Shown: positions 50,216-59,290, numbered from the stretch's first letter. The stretch: DNA of 64,000 bases from Streptomyces curacoi (GCF_001513975.1 NZ_KQ947992.1:124001-188000), one strand, 5' to 3'. The notes: generated by a model from the letters alone, not told the origin. Numbers and translations are program-made.

Positions 50216-51181
50216 TCACTTGCCGCCGTTGATCGCGGCCTTGTCGATCGCGCCGGTCCCGGCGCCCCACTTCTCGAGGATCTTCTTGTACGTGCCGTCC
50301 TCGATGATCGCGTTGACGGCCGCTTCGAGAGCCTCGGTGAGCTGCTTGTTGTCCTTGTTCACCGCGATACCGAACGGACCGGCGTCGACCTGCTCGCCGA
50401 CGACCTCGAAGGCGTTGCCGCCGTCGGCCTTGCGGGCCAGGTCGACCGCGACCGGGTAGTCGTTGACACCGGCGACCGCGCCGCCGGACTTCACGCGGGT
50501 CTGGGCCTCGGTGTCGTTCTCGAACGACTCGATGTCGATCTTCTTCTTGCCGCCGTCCGTGCACTTCTTGGACTGGTCCTGCAGCGCCTTCTCGTACGTC
50601 GTGCCGCGCTGCACGGCGGCCGTCTGGCCGCAGAGGTCCTCGATCGAGTTGATCTTCTTCGGGTTGCCCTTCTGGACGTACACGGCGGTGCCGGCGAGGA
50701 AGTAGTCGACGAAGTCGACACCCGGACCGAGCTTCTTGCCCTTGTCGTCCAGGCCCTCCTGGCGCTGCTTGTTGTCCGTGATGGAGGACATGGCCACGTC
50801 GTAGCGGCCGGAGTTCAGCGCGGTGATCAGACCGTCGAAGGAGCCCGAGGTGAACTGGAACTCCACGCCCAGCTTCTCGCCCAGCGCGGCGGCGATGTCG
50901 GGGTCGACACCGACGATCTTGCCGCCCTCCTGGTACTCCATCGGGGCGTACTCGGCGTTGGTGCCGGCCTTGATGACGCCCGCGTCCTGGATCTTCTTGG
51001 GCAGCTTGTCGAAGAGCGGAGCGGTGCTGGACTTGCCCGTCTCCTTCGTGCCCTCGCTGCCGCCGTTGTCCGTCTGGTCACCGCAGCCGGTGAGAATCAG
51101 GGCGCCTGCGACCGCGATCGAGCCGACCGCTGCCAACCGGGAGCGTGTGGCGGTCGTACGACGGGTGGAGCTTGCGGTCAT
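50216..51181 (-). CDS. Amino-acid-binding lipoprotein (SBP family 3)
   Basis: A 321-residue binding protein; signal peptide with lipobox LTGC (Cys33), a spacer of Asp/Gly/Thr, then the SBP_bac_3 core (GVIKAGTNAEYAPMEYQEGG, VGVDPDIAAALGEKLGVEF). First gene of the operon with permease and ATPase. Glutamate/polar amino acids are likely substrates by family; the sequence alone does not fix it. Confidence 0.93.
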   Translation of the reverse strand: MTASSTRRTTATRSRLAAVGSIAVAGALILTGCGDQTDNGGSEGTKETGKSSTAPLFDKLPKKIQDAGVIKAGTNAEYAPMEYQEGGKIVGVDPDIAAALGEKLGVEFQFTSGSFDGLITALNSGRYDVAMSSITDNKQRQEGLDDKGKKLGPGVDFVDYFLAGTAVYVQKGNPKKINSIEDLCGQTAAVQRGTTYEKALQDQSKKCTDGGKKKIDIESFENDTEAQTRVKSGGAVAGVNDYPVAVDLARKADGGNAFEVVGEQVDAGPFGIAVNKDNKQLTEALEAAVNAIIEDGTYKKILEKWGAGTGAIDKAAINGGK

Positions 51182-51835
51182 GGTGGGTTCCTCCGGCGGA
51201 TGGGTGGAGTTGCCGATGGGGCTACGGCTGCCGATGGATTCGGCGGCGCCGTGGGTCGACGAGGCACACGCCTTCGAGTGTCGCGACCTCGTGTGATTAC
51301 GGCATCTTGCCATTCGGACTGAGCCATTCAGGGCGCCCGCCATGTCAAAATCGGATAACGGGTGACCCCCGAACCGTCTCAGGTTGGTACATCACGACCG
51401 GACCTTCTACGGGAATCCATGCTTCCGGCCGCAAGATCTTCGGCGCATCTCGGGATGTGGATCAGTTGTGCGGGTAGTTTGCGGATGTTTGTTGTTCGTC
51501 GCGCTTTCTGGTGTTGATTGTCCGCTTATTTAGCCACGAATCACACCGGTGTCGTCATCGGGTCGTGTCCGATTCGTGTCGTCGAGTGCGGGTGTTTCCC
51601 TTGCGGTCGTGTGATCTTGCACGTATTGGACTCGTCGGCGATGCGGTCCGTCCGGTAAGAAGGTTCTTTACACCCCTCATCCGGGGCTTCAGGGCGCGTG
51701 TGCGGCGCGCCCGTCGCGTATGTCCCGTACGTCGTACGTCGTACGTATCAACGAGCAGGGTCATACGCGGTCCCGCCCACTTCTCACCAGGAGTGGTTCC
51801 ACCCTCAAACCAGAACACTTAAGGGGTCAGACAAA
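51182..51835. other. Long intergenic region, ABC operon / malic enzyme
   Basis: A 654-bp divergent promoter region. It is clearly less GC-rich around 51465-51545 (TTGTGCGGGTAGTTTGCGG, TGTTTGTTGTTCG). A run of CGTACGTCGTACGTCGTACG at 51728-51747 is a self-complementary triplicate. No gene is supported. Confidence 0.55.
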
Positions 51836-53059
51836 GTGGCAGCGGAGATCGTCAATCCTCGCAGCGGCGGCAATACCGATCAGGACGGCGGGGTCGAGCC
51901 CCTCGATTCCTTCGATCCGGCGTTCGCGCTGCACCGTGGCGGCAAGATGGCCGTGCAGGCCACCGTGCCGGTCCGGGACAAGGACGACCTGTCCCTGGCG
52001 TACACGCCCGGCGTCGCGAAGGTGTGCAGCGCGATCGCCGAGCAGCCGGAGCTGGTGCACGACTACACGTGGAAGTCGTCCGTCGTCGCCGTCGTGACCG
52101 ACGGCACGGCCGTGCTGGGGCTCGGGGACATCGGCCCCGAGGCCTCCCTTCCGGTGATGGAAGGCAAGGCGATTCTGTTCAAGCAGTTCGGTGGCGTCGA
52201 CGCGGTGCCGATCGCGCTGGACTGCACGGGTGTCGACGAGATCGTCGAGACCGTGGTGCGGCTCGCGCCGTCCTTCGGTGGTGTGAACCTGGAGGACATC
52301 TCGGCGCCTCGGTGCTTCGAGATCGAGCGGAAGCTGCAGGAGCGGCTGGACATTCCGGTCTTCCATGACGACCAGCACGGTACGGCCGTCGTGACGCTGG
52401 CGGCGCTGCGGAACGCTGCGCGGCTGACCGGGAAGGGGCTCGGGGATCTGCGGGCCGTCATCTCGGGGGCGGGCGCCGCTGGTGTCGCCATCGCGAAGAT
52501 GCTGGTCGAGGCCGGCATCGGGGATGTCGCCGTCGCCGACCGCAAGGGCATCGTGTCCGCCGACCGGGACGACCTGACGCCGGTCAAGCGGGAGCTTGCC
52601 GGGTTCACGAACAAGGCGGGCATCGGCGGGTCGCTGGAGGCGGCTCTGGAAGGTGCCGACGTCTTCATCGGGGTCTCCGGCGGTACGGTGCCGGAGGAGG
52701 CGGTCGCTTCCATGGCCGAGGGCGCGTTCGTGTTCGCCATGGCCAACCCGAATCCTGAGGTGCACCCCGATGTCGCGCACAAGTACGCGGCGGTGGTTGC
52801 CACCGGGCGGTCGGACTTCCCGAACCAGATCAACAACGTGCTGGCGTTCCCGGGGATCTTCGCGGGGGCGCTGCAGGTGCGGGCCTCCCGGATCACCGAG
52901 GGTATGAAGATCGCGGCGGCGGAGGCGCTGGCGGCTGTGGTGGGTGACGATCTCGCTGCGGACTATGTCATTCCGTCGCCGTTCGACGAGCGGGTGGCGC
53001 CGGCGGTTACCGCTGCTGTGGCTGCTGCGGCTCGGGCGGAGGGGGTTGCTCGCCGCTGA
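51836..53059 (+). CDS. NAD(P)-dependent malic enzyme
   Basis: A 407-residue malic enzyme of the short bacterial type: ALHRGGKMAVQATVPV and LSLAYTPGVAKVCSAI at the N-terminus, FHDDQHGTA in the malate site, the dinucleotide fold VISGAGAAGVAIAKM, and GRSDFPNQINN. It decarboxylates malate to pyruvate. The GTG at 51836 follows AAGGGG; an upstream in-frame ATG exists but lacks a ribosome site. In streptomycetes it links TCA intermediates to acetyl-CoA and storage lipid. Confidence 0.95.
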   Translation: MAAEIVNPRSGGNTDQDGGVEPLDSFDPAFALHRGGKMAVQATVPVRDKDDLSLAYTPGVAKVCSAIAEQPELVHDYTWKSSVVAVVTDGTAVLGLGDIGPEASLPVMEGKAILFKQFGGVDAVPIALDCTGVDEIVETVVRLAPSFGGVNLEDISAPRCFEIERKLQERLDIPVFHDDQHGTAVVTLAALRNAARLTGKGLGDLRAVISGAGAAGVAIAKMLVEAGIGDVAVADRKGIVSADRDDLTPVKRELAGFTNKAGIGGSLEAALEGADVFIGVSGGTVPEEAVASMAEGAFVFAMANPNPEVHPDVAHKYAAVVATGRSDFPNQINNVLAFPGIFAGALQVRASRITEGMKIAAAEALAAVVGDDLAADYVIPSPFDERVAPAVTAAVAAAARAEGVARR

Positions 53060-53546
53060 CGGGCTCTGCCGAGGGCTGAGCCGGTGGGCTTGGCCGACGT
53101 TGGCCGGATGGCCCCGCCTGTTTGGGCGGGGCCGTTTTCTTTCGCTGGGGTGGGCCGTTTGGGTGGCTGGGTGGGCTGGGCTGGGCTGGGCCGCGGGGCT
53201 GTGCGGGTGCGTAGGGGTTCGCGTGTGATGCCTGCGGCGGCCTGTGGGGGATGGGTGGGGGTGCGCGTTGCGCCTGCGGCCGGTTTGTGGGTCGGGGCCG
53301 CGCCGGGGGGGTGTCCGTCCTCGGACCGGCGGCTGGGGTGGGCCTGGAGGTGCTGTTCCTTGACGCCGGCCACTGCGGGCGGACACCCCCCGGCACGTCC
53401 CCTTGCCGCCGTGCGCGACTGCGGGTAGGTCCCCCCGCGCGTGGCCTGCCTCAGGTCCACGCCGACGCGGGGTGGCTTGGCAAGAGGGTGTGTCTCACAG
53501 GCGGCTGTGGTTCCGTCGGCGGGGAGGGGAGCCTATCGTCAAGGTC
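53060..53546. other. Spacer with terminator, otherwise GC-skewed filler
   Basis: Contains the terminator at 53110-53138, then a strongly G-rich stretch (53150-53320; GGCTGGGTGGGCTGGGCTGG repeats) without a supported gene. The dehydrogenase promoter must lie near 53480-53540. Confidence 0.5.
53110..53138 (+). terminator. Rho-independent terminator of malic enzyme
   Basis: GGCCCCGCC (53110-53118), 6-nt loop, GGCGGGGCC (53125-53133), then GTTTTCTTTC. A textbook intrinsic terminator. Confidence 0.9.
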
Positions 53547-54509
53547 ATGTTCGCTGTCTACGCCGCCCGAATCGACCGCGACCAGCCACTCTCCGGACTG
53601 GAGTTGGGGGAGCGGCCGGCCCCTGAGGTCCGTCCCGGCTGGAGTGCCGTCAACGTCAAGGCCGCCTCCCTCAACCATCACGACCTGTGGTCACTGCGGG
53701 GGGTGGGGCTCGCAGAGGACAAGTTGCCGATGATCCTCGGATGTGACGCCGCCGGTGTCGACGAGGACGGCAACGAGGTCGTCCTGCACTCCGTGATCGG
53801 ACAGAGTGGGCACGGGGTGGGGCCCAAGGAGCCGCGTTCCATTCTCACCGAGCGGTATCAGGGCACGTTCGCGGAGCAGGTGGTCGTGCCGACCTGGAAC
53901 ATCCTGCCCAAGCCCAAGGAGCTCTCCTTCGAGGAGGCCGCCTGTCTGCCGACCGCCTGGCTGACGGCCTATCGGATGCTGTTCACCAATGCGGGCGTGC
54001 GGCCCGGCGACTCGGTGCTGGTGCAGGGGGCGGGGGGCGGGGTCGCCACTGCCGCCATCGTGCTCGGGAAGGCCGCGGGACTGCGTGTCTTCGCCACCAG
54101 CCGGGACGAGGCCAAGCGCAAGCGTGCCTTGGAGCTGGGGGCTGTGGAGGCCGTCGAGTCGGGGGCTCGGCTGCCGCAGCGGGTCGATGCCGTGATCGAG
54201 ACCGTGGGCGCCGCTACCTGGTCGCACTCCGTCAAGTCGCTGAAGCCGGGGGGCACGCTTGTCATTTCCGGTGCCACCAGTGGTGACCGGCCCTCGCACG
54301 CCGAACTCACGCGGATCTTCTTCCTGGAGCTGAAGGTCGTCGGGTCCACGATGGGCACAAAGGACGAGCTGGAGGATCTGCTCTCCTTCTGTGCCGCCAC
54401 TGGTGTGCGGCCGGTCATCGATGAGGTGCTGCCCATGGACCGCGCCCGTGAGGGCTTTGAGCGGTTGGCTTCGGGGGAGCAGTTCGGGAAGATCGTGCTC
54501 ACCAACTGA
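53547..54509 (+). CDS. Zinc-binding-type alcohol dehydrogenase / quinone oxidoreductase
   Basis: A 320-residue MDR protein: GroES-like N-domain (VNVKAASLNHHDLWSLRGVG, GCDAAGVD), NADPH-binding VLVQGAGGGVATAAIVLGKA, and a C-terminal half with GKIVLTN at the end. The zinc ligands of true ADHs are largely absent, so a quinone-oxidoreductase-like activity is more likely. Monocistronic. Confidence 0.9.
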   Translation: MFAVYAARIDRDQPLSGLELGERPAPEVRPGWSAVNVKAASLNHHDLWSLRGVGLAEDKLPMILGCDAAGVDEDGNEVVLHSVIGQSGHGVGPKEPRSILTERYQGTFAEQVVVPTWNILPKPKELSFEEAACLPTAWLTAYRMLFTNAGVRPGDSVLVQGAGGGVATAAIVLGKAAGLRVFATSRDEAKRKRALELGAVEAVESGARLPQRVDAVIETVGAATWSHSVKSLKPGGTLVISGATSGDRPSHAELTRIFFLELKVVGSTMGTKDELEDLLSFCAATGVRPVIDEVLPMDRAREGFERLASGEQFGKIVLTN

Positions 54510-54569
54510 CCTTTTTTCTACGGCACTTGCGGCGGGTTCGGGGCTTTGCCTCGGGCCCGCCGTTCGCAT

Positions 54570-54585
54570 GTCAACTGGGGTTGAC
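54570..54585. promoter_or_regulatory. Palindromic operator 1, GTCAAC-N4-GTTGAC
   Basis: GTCAAC TGGG GTTGAC is a perfect 6+6 palindrome upstream of the HTH/Clp-N operon. The second arm contains a TTGACG that could be the -35 box. Confidence 0.75.
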
Positions 54586-54597
54586 GTGCCCCTGCGT

Positions 54598-54613
54598 GTC
54601 AACGTAAGTTGAC
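54598..54613. promoter_or_regulatory. Palindromic operator 2, GTCAAC-N4-GTTGAC
   Basis: GTCAAC GTAA GTTGAC has the same arms and spacer length as the first, 28 bp away centre to centre, and ends 3 bp before the ATG of the HTH gene. Repressor binding here would block initiation or early elongation. Confidence 0.75.
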
Positions 54614-54616
54614 ATC

Positions 54617-54826
54617 ATGACCGATGCAACAGATCTCGCCGAGCGTGCCGGTGATCGCGATCCACGGGTCGGACTGCGGGCCGTTGCGGCGTTGCGCCGG
54701 CTGCTGGAGCAGCTGGAGGCGGTGCAGGTGCGCAGTGCGCGCAATCAGGGGTGGTCGTGGCAGGAGATCGCCGCGGAACTCGGAGTCAGCAGGCAGGCCG
54801 TGCACAAGAAGTACGGGAGGCGTTGA
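54617..54826 (+). CDS. Small HTH protein coupled to a Clp-N protein
   Basis: A 69-residue protein: a Leu-rich helix (LRAVAALRRLLEQLEAVQVR) followed by an HTH (WSWQEIAAELGVSRQAVHKKYGRR) at the C-terminus. It resembles the small HTH proteins encoded before Clp-N-domain proteins in Actinobacteria. The two palindromes just upstream make autoregulation likely. Its stop overlaps the next start (TGATG). Confidence 0.85.
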   Translation: MTDATDLAERAGDRDPRVGLRAVAALRRLLEQLEAVQVRSARNQGWSWQEIAAELGVSRQAVHKKYGRR

Positions 54827-55389
54827 TGTTCGAGCGGTTCACGAAGGATGCCCGTGCGGTGGTGACGGGCGCGGTCGAGCATGCCGAGAGGGGTGGGGCG
54901 CAGGCCGTCGAGGCCGAGCACATGCTGCTCGCCCTGCTCGACCGGGAGGGGAGCCGGGCCTCGTTCGCGCTCGCCGCGCTCGGGGGTGGGCAGTGGCTGG
55001 AGTCCGTGCGGCGGGCCTTGGACGAGGCTCGGCGGAGGGGTGGGTTGTCGCAGGCCGAAGCCGATGCGCTGGCCGGGTTGGGGATCGATGTGGGGGAGAT
55101 CGTCGCCCGGGTCGAGGAAGTGCACGGGGTCGGGGCGATGTCCGGGGATCGGAAGGACAAGAGGTGGTGGTCGGGGCACCGTTCGTTCAGCCGGGAGGCC
55201 AAGGACGTGCTGGAGCGGGCGCTGCGTATCGCTGTCGCCCGTCGGGACCGGCACATCGGTGATGAGCACATCCTGCTGGCCCTGGCCGGCCGACCCGGCG
55301 TGCCCGCCGAGGTTCTCGCCGATCATGGGGTGACGTACGAGACGCTCACCCGGGTGCTTTGCGGCGGTGGAGAGGCCAAAGCCGGTTGA
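54826..55389 (+). CDS. Stand-alone Clp N-domain protein
   Basis: A 187-residue protein with two Clp_N repeats (MFERFTKDARAVVTGAVEHA...AVEAEHMLLALLDREGSRAS; FSREAKDVLERALRIAVARR...HIGDEHILLALAGRPGVPAE) and no ATPase or protease domain. Clp-N modules bind substrates or adaptors of ClpC/ClpA. It may deliver or protect substrates, or sense misfolded protein for the coupled HTH regulator. Confidence 0.9.
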   Translation: MFERFTKDARAVVTGAVEHAERGGAQAVEAEHMLLALLDREGSRASFALAALGGGQWLESVRRALDEARRRGGLSQAEADALAGLGIDVGEIVARVEEVHGVGAMSGDRKDKRWWSGHRSFSREAKDVLERALRIAVARRDRHIGDEHILLALAGRPGVPAEVLADHGVTYETLTRVLCGGGEAKAG

Positions 55390-55430
55390 GGGTGGGGTGC
55401 GTGAGTGCGGTGCCGTGGTGTCGCGCGCAC

Positions 55431-55469
55431 CCTGGGCAGTGCGGCCGGTGGGTGGCCGTACTGCCCAGG
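55431..55469. terminator. Bidirectional hairpin between Clp-N and padR genes
   Basis: CCTGGGCAGTGCGGCC (55431-55446) and GGCCGTACTGCCCAGG (55454-55469), one mismatch in 16, 7-nt loop; lies between convergent genes. Confidence 0.85.
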
Positions 55470-55474
55470 GGGTG

Positions 55475-56530
55475 TCAGGGCCTCGGTGTGCGTAGGAGCG
55501 CTCCGATATGGGCCGCCGCCGTGGACAAGTGGCGGCGGGCTTCGCGGAGTTGGTCCGGGGTGACGCCGTGGTCCCTGGCCGCGTCGCGGATGTCGTCGCG
55601 GAAGCGGTCCAGCAGGCGGTCCAGGTCGCGGGCCGGGTCGCCGGTGGGGGGCTCATGGGCCCAGGTGGGTTCGTAGTCGGCGGGGAAGTCCTCCGGGGTG
55701 TCGGAGTAGTCGGGGTGCTGCCGTGCCGACTTGGCGGCCCCGGTGTCCTGTCGGCCGAAACCGAAGTCCCTGCCGAACTCCTTTCCGAAGTCCTTGCCGA
55801 AGTCGCCGAACTCCTTGGCCAGTTCGGTCAGGCCCTCCCGTACGCCCGTCGGCCAGTCGCCGCGTGCGAAGTGATCCTGTACGTGTTCCTGGACCCGGCG
55901 GGCGATGCGCTGGACCTCCTCCTGAGCCTGGGCCCGGGCCCGGTCCTGTGCCTCCTTGGCCTGGCGACGGGCGCGCTGGGCCTCCTCGCGGGCGCGGCGG
56001 CTCTCGTCCTTGGCCCGGCGGGCCTGCTCCTTCCACTCCTGCTTGGCACGGCGCATCTCCTCCTTGGCGGCGCGCCACGCCTCCTTGTCGGTGTAGTCCG
56101 AGAAGTCACCGAAGGGTGTTTCCGCCTTGGTGCCGTTCCCCTGGCGGGCCTCGGACGCCGCGGCGCGCATCTCGCGCCGCAGATCACCCGCCGCGCCGCG
56201 CACATCGGCGCGGATCTCGGCGGCGAGTTCGGCGACCGACTCCCTGATCTCCAGCTCCAGGTCGGCCAACTCTCCGCTGCGGTCGGCCAGTTCCGCGCGG
56301 CCGGCGTCCGTGATGGCGTACACCTTGCGGCCGCCCTCGGTGGTGTGGGTGACCAGGCCCTCGGCCTCCAGCTTGGCCAGGCGGGGGTAGACGGTGCCGG
56401 CCGACGGTGCGTACAGCCCCTGGAAGCGCTCTTCGAGGAGGCGGATCACCTCGTAGCCGTGACGCGGGGCCTCGTCCAGCAGCTTCAGCAGGTAGAGGCG
56501 GAGGCGGCCATGGGCGAAGACGGGAGGCAT
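55475..56530 (-). CDS. PadR-family regulator with long charged coiled-coil extension
   Basis: A 351-residue protein. The PadR winged helix is residues 1-80 (FAHGRLRLYLLKLLDEAPRH, EGGRKVYAITDAG). The remainder is unusual: a long Lys/Arg/Glu/Ala coiled coil (about 150-225), a Phe/Gly/Asp repeat (FGDFGKDFGKEFGRDFGFGR, about 255-275) and a helical end. Typical PadR proteins are 110-190 residues. It follows the DUF4097 gene by 1 bp, so the two are one operon. Confidence 0.9.
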   Translation of the reverse strand: MPPVFAHGRLRLYLLKLLDEAPRHGYEVIRLLEERFQGLYAPSAGTVYPRLAKLEAEGLVTHTTEGGRKVYAITDAGRAELADRSGELADLELEIRESVAELAAEIRADVRGAAGDLRREMRAAASEARQGNGTKAETPFGDFSDYTDKEAWRAAKEEMRRAKQEWKEQARRAKDESRRAREEAQRARRQAKEAQDRARAQAQEEVQRIARRVQEHVQDHFARGDWPTGVREGLTELAKEFGDFGKDFGKEFGRDFGFGRQDTGAAKSARQHPDYSDTPEDFPADYEPTWAHEPPTGDPARDLDRLLDRFRDDIRDAARDHGVTPDQLREARRHLSTAAAHIGALLRTPRP

Positions 56531-56531
56531 G

Positions 56532-57614
56532 TCAGAGCACCTTCTTGTCGGTCGTGCCGTCGGCCGGGGCGTCGCTGGGGCCATCGCCCTGGCCGGAGAC
56601 GGAATTGTCCCCCGAGTCGTCCTGCGCGCTGTTCACCGGGTCGGTCGTCGAGTCTGTGGGTGGGGTTTCCGGTGTTCCGTTGCGTGCGCCGGTCTCCGCT
56701 GCGGTGTCTGGGCCTGGGGAGTCAGCGGTGTCAGGGGTGTCCGTGGTGTCAGGGGTGTCCGTGGTGGGTGCGGGCTCTTCCCATGCCTCCGCCTCCCACG
56801 GCTCGTCTTCGCTGGGTGGGCGGCGCAGCAGTGCGATCGAGCCGGAGACCGTCGTCGCCCGGAGCCTGCCGGTGCCGGCGCCCAGACGGCCGGTGACCTT
56901 GTGGGCGCCCCACTGGCCGTGCACCCGGAGGCCCTCGAAGGCGTTGGAGATCGTGCCGCTCGCGGTGTTGGCCTCCACGTCCGCGTCCGCCGGGGCCGGC
57001 AGGCGGATGGCGATCTCGCCGGAGACGCTGGTCAGCCGGATGTCGGTCGGGCCGTCCGGGTCCAGATCGACGATCATCGAGCCGCTCACGGAGTCGGCCT
57101 TCACCGACGGGCCGGAGCCCTCAAGGACCGTGAGGTCTCCGGAGACGGAGTTGAAGCGCAGGTCGCCGGTGACGGCCTGGGCCTCCAGGTTCCCGGAGAC
57201 CGTGTCGGCGCGGACCGGGCCGGACAGGCCGACGAGGGTCGTGTCGCCGGTGACGCCCTTGACCACCGAAGGGCCGTGGATCCCGGAGACCACCGCCCCG
57301 GCGCCGACCACGCCCACCTCGACCCGCGTGTGGGCCGGCACCGCCAGGGAGACCACCGCGCTGCGGCGCCAGCCCTTGCGGTCGAGCCACTTGAGGAACC
57401 CCTTCCAGGGCAGGTCCTCGTACGCCACCGTCAGTGTGCCGCCCTGCTGGGTCACCGACAGGGGCGGGCCCTCCAGCTCGGAGACCTCCAGGCGGGCGGA
57501 GCCCTCGTCCGTGCCCACGACGTTCACCGTTCCGTTGACGATGCGCACATGGAGCTCGCTCACCGGCTCCTCGAAAGTGAGCTTCGTGGGCTCTGCTACG
57601 GACCACTCGGACAT
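56532..57614 (-). CDS. DUF4097-type beta-repeat protein
   Basis: A 360-residue protein whose residues 20-280 form a right-handed beta-type repeat (TVSGNLEAQAVTGDLRFNSV, SVSGSMIVDLDPDGPTDIRL, and similar V-SG-I units), as in DUF4097/DUF4098 putative adhesin-like proteins, followed by an acidic Thr/Asp/Pro tail of about 80 residues. No signal peptide, so likely cytosolic. Its role is unknown; it is always near PadR or LiaI-type envelope genes in my recollection. Confidence 0.88.
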   Translation of the reverse strand: MSEWSVAEPTKLTFEEPVSELHVRIVNGTVNVVGTDEGSARLEVSELEGPPLSVTQQGGTLTVAYEDLPWKGFLKWLDRKGWRRSAVVSLAVPAHTRVEVGVVGAGAVVSGIHGPSVVKGVTGDTTLVGLSGPVRADTVSGNLEAQAVTGDLRFNSVSGDLTVLEGSGPSVKADSVSGSMIVDLDPDGPTDIRLTSVSGEIAIRLPAPADADVEANTASGTISNAFEGLRVHGQWGAHKVTGRLGAGTGRLRATTVSGSIALLRRPPSEDEPWEAEAWEEPAPTTDTPDTTDTPDTADSPGPDTAAETGARNGTPETPPTDSTTDPVNSAQDDSGDNSVSGQGDGPSDAPADGTTDKKVL

Positions 57615-57696
57615 GGTGCGGACCTCCTGGGCGACCGGACACGGCCGCACGGGCCGGTCTGAACACGACGCGCCATATCGCGTCTTGCGTAATTCA

Positions 57697-57706
57697 CGAT
57701 ATATCG
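57697..57706. promoter_or_regulatory. Candidate PadR operator CGATATATCG
   Basis: A perfect 10-bp palindrome, AT-rich in a GC-rich genome, 83 bp upstream of the DUF4097/padR operon. A second ATATCGCG lies at 57675-57682. PadR regulators often bind ATAT-centred palindromes. Confidence 0.65.
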
Positions 57707-57783
57707 CGGGCTTCGAAAGTCAAGACACTCGTTCTGGTGATCACAAATCACCTCAGGTGGACAAATCGGCCTAGCGTGTTGCC

Positions 57784-58629
57784 ATGTCGACGGAAGAGTC
57801 CAAGGCCGCCCGCCAGGCCCGTCCCGCGCCGGGGGCCCTGCTCCTCTGCCGCGCGGAGCCCGCGTCCGTCGCGCCCGCCGCCCAGCTGTTGCGTGAACAC
57901 ATGCTGCTCACGCCGGCCGGCGAGGAGTGGAGCGTGCTCGTCCCCGAGGGCAGGCCCTGGCTGGAGGGCGACGAACCGGTCGACCGCGTCCTCACCGGCT
58001 GGGCCACCGCCCTCGCCGTCGGCGCGCCCTGGCCCGTACTCGCCCTCTGGTGGGACATTGACCGCGCCGGATACACCCTCGCCTCCGGCTTCCGCCGGCC
58101 CGTCGGCTACGTCTGGCTCGCCAACGGCACCCCGGCCGGTGAGGACGAGGCCATGCGCACCTTCGCCGGCCGGCTCGGCCTGGATCCGGTCCTGGACGTG
58201 CAGTCCCTCGACGGCCTGACGCGCCCCGACCCGGCGGCCGACGCGCAGGCACGCATGCGTGGGCTGCTCGCCGTCCTCACGCGCGCGGGCGTGTCCCTGC
58301 CCGCGGGCCTCACCCCTGGCGAGAGCGCCGACCGCCTGCACGAGGCCGCCCGAGCCCAGCCGCACGTCCGCCGGATCGAGTGGTCCGGCTGGCGCGACGC
58401 CTTCCGCGCGGAACTCGACGCCGTGGAGGGCGGCCGCCTCGGCCCCTGGCTGCCCTGGGCAGGCGGTCCCAAGGCCCACGCTCTCGCCCTGTCCCAGGTC
58501 GCGGTGGGTCTGCCCCTCACGGCCTGGGGCCTACGGCGCCGCAGCGGCGGCTGGGTCGTCGCGGGCGCGGTCCTCCTGGCCCACGGCGCACTGGGACTGG
58601 CGTACGAAGCGGTGCGGCCGCTGGACTGA
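57784..58629 (+). CDS. Membrane-anchored protein, unknown
   Basis: A 281-residue protein starting MSTEESKAARQARPAPGALL, with a soluble N-terminal 215 residues (including AGEEWSVLVPEGRPWLEGDE and WWDIDRAGYTLASGF) and two C-terminal hydrophobic helices. I do not recognise a family, but codon usage and G+C at third positions are typical of a real Streptomyces gene. Confidence 0.75.
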   Translation: MSTEESKAARQARPAPGALLLCRAEPASVAPAAQLLREHMLLTPAGEEWSVLVPEGRPWLEGDEPVDRVLTGWATALAVGAPWPVLALWWDIDRAGYTLASGFRRPVGYVWLANGTPAGEDEAMRTFAGRLGLDPVLDVQSLDGLTRPDPAADAQARMRGLLAVLTRAGVSLPAGLTPGESADRLHEAARAQPHVRRIEWSGWRDAFRAELDAVEGGRLGPWLPWAGGPKAHALALSQVAVGLPLTAWGLRRRSGGWVVAGAVLLAHGALGLAYEAVRPLD

Positions 58630-59104
58630 GGATCGATCTGCGGCACGTTCCGCGCCGCCGCGCGACGGCTGTGGGTGTGCTGGGGCCGCTGGATCGGCGG
58701 CTGGGTGGTGGGCTCGGACTGGACTGACGGCGGCGAGGTGCGCGCTGGGGGCTGGGTCGATGGCCCGTGCGGTGGGGTGGGGCCGGCTGGGCCTCTGGGC
58801 CGGTGGCTGTCAGGTGTGCGCTAAGCGTTGGATCGACGGCGGCGAGCTGTGCGCTGGGCGTTGGGTCGAGGGCCCGTGGGGTGGGCTCGGGCCGCTGGAC
58901 CGGCGGCCGTGTGGTGGGCTCGGGCCGCTGGATCAGCGGCTGTCAGGTGTGCACTGGGCGTCGGACCGACAACCGTTCGGCAGGCTCGGGCTGGCCCGAC
59001 GGCAGCGAGGCCTGTCCTGGGCGTTGGCCCGGCACCCCTGAGGCGTCCTCGGGCCGCTGGACCGGCGGTCGTAAGGCGTGCTGAGCCGCCCGACCGACGG
59101 CCCG
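58630..59104. other. GC-rich non-coding stretch before the minisatellite
   Basis: No ribosome site or domain; loosely repeated GGGCTCGGGCCGCTGGA and GGCGTTGGGTCGA words recur at 30-60 bp distances. Open frames through it on both strands are compositional artefacts. Confidence 0.55.
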
Positions 59105-59278
59105 CGAGGGGGGTCGCCGTACCGCCGGCCCGCGAGGTGTGCACGAGCCGGCGCACCGCCGGCCCGCGACGTGTACGGGAGCCCCCGGACCGCCAGCCCG
59201 CGAGGAGCGCGGGAGCCCCCGGACCGCCAGCCCGCGAGGAGCGCGGGAGCCGCCGCACCCCCAGCCCGTGACGTGCAC
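59105..59278. repeat. 34-bp degenerate tandem repeat, about five copies
   Basis: Units of the form CCGCC(A/G)GCCCGCGAGG followed by ~18 variable bases, with a 34-bp period. Copies three and four are almost identical. Confidence 0.8.
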
Positions 59279-59290
59279 GGGAGCCGCCGG

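Noticed and set aside
58828..59271. Open frames through the GC-rich region and minisatellite
   Set aside because: The sequences repeat because the DNA repeats. There is no ribosome site and no hydrophobic or domain pattern.
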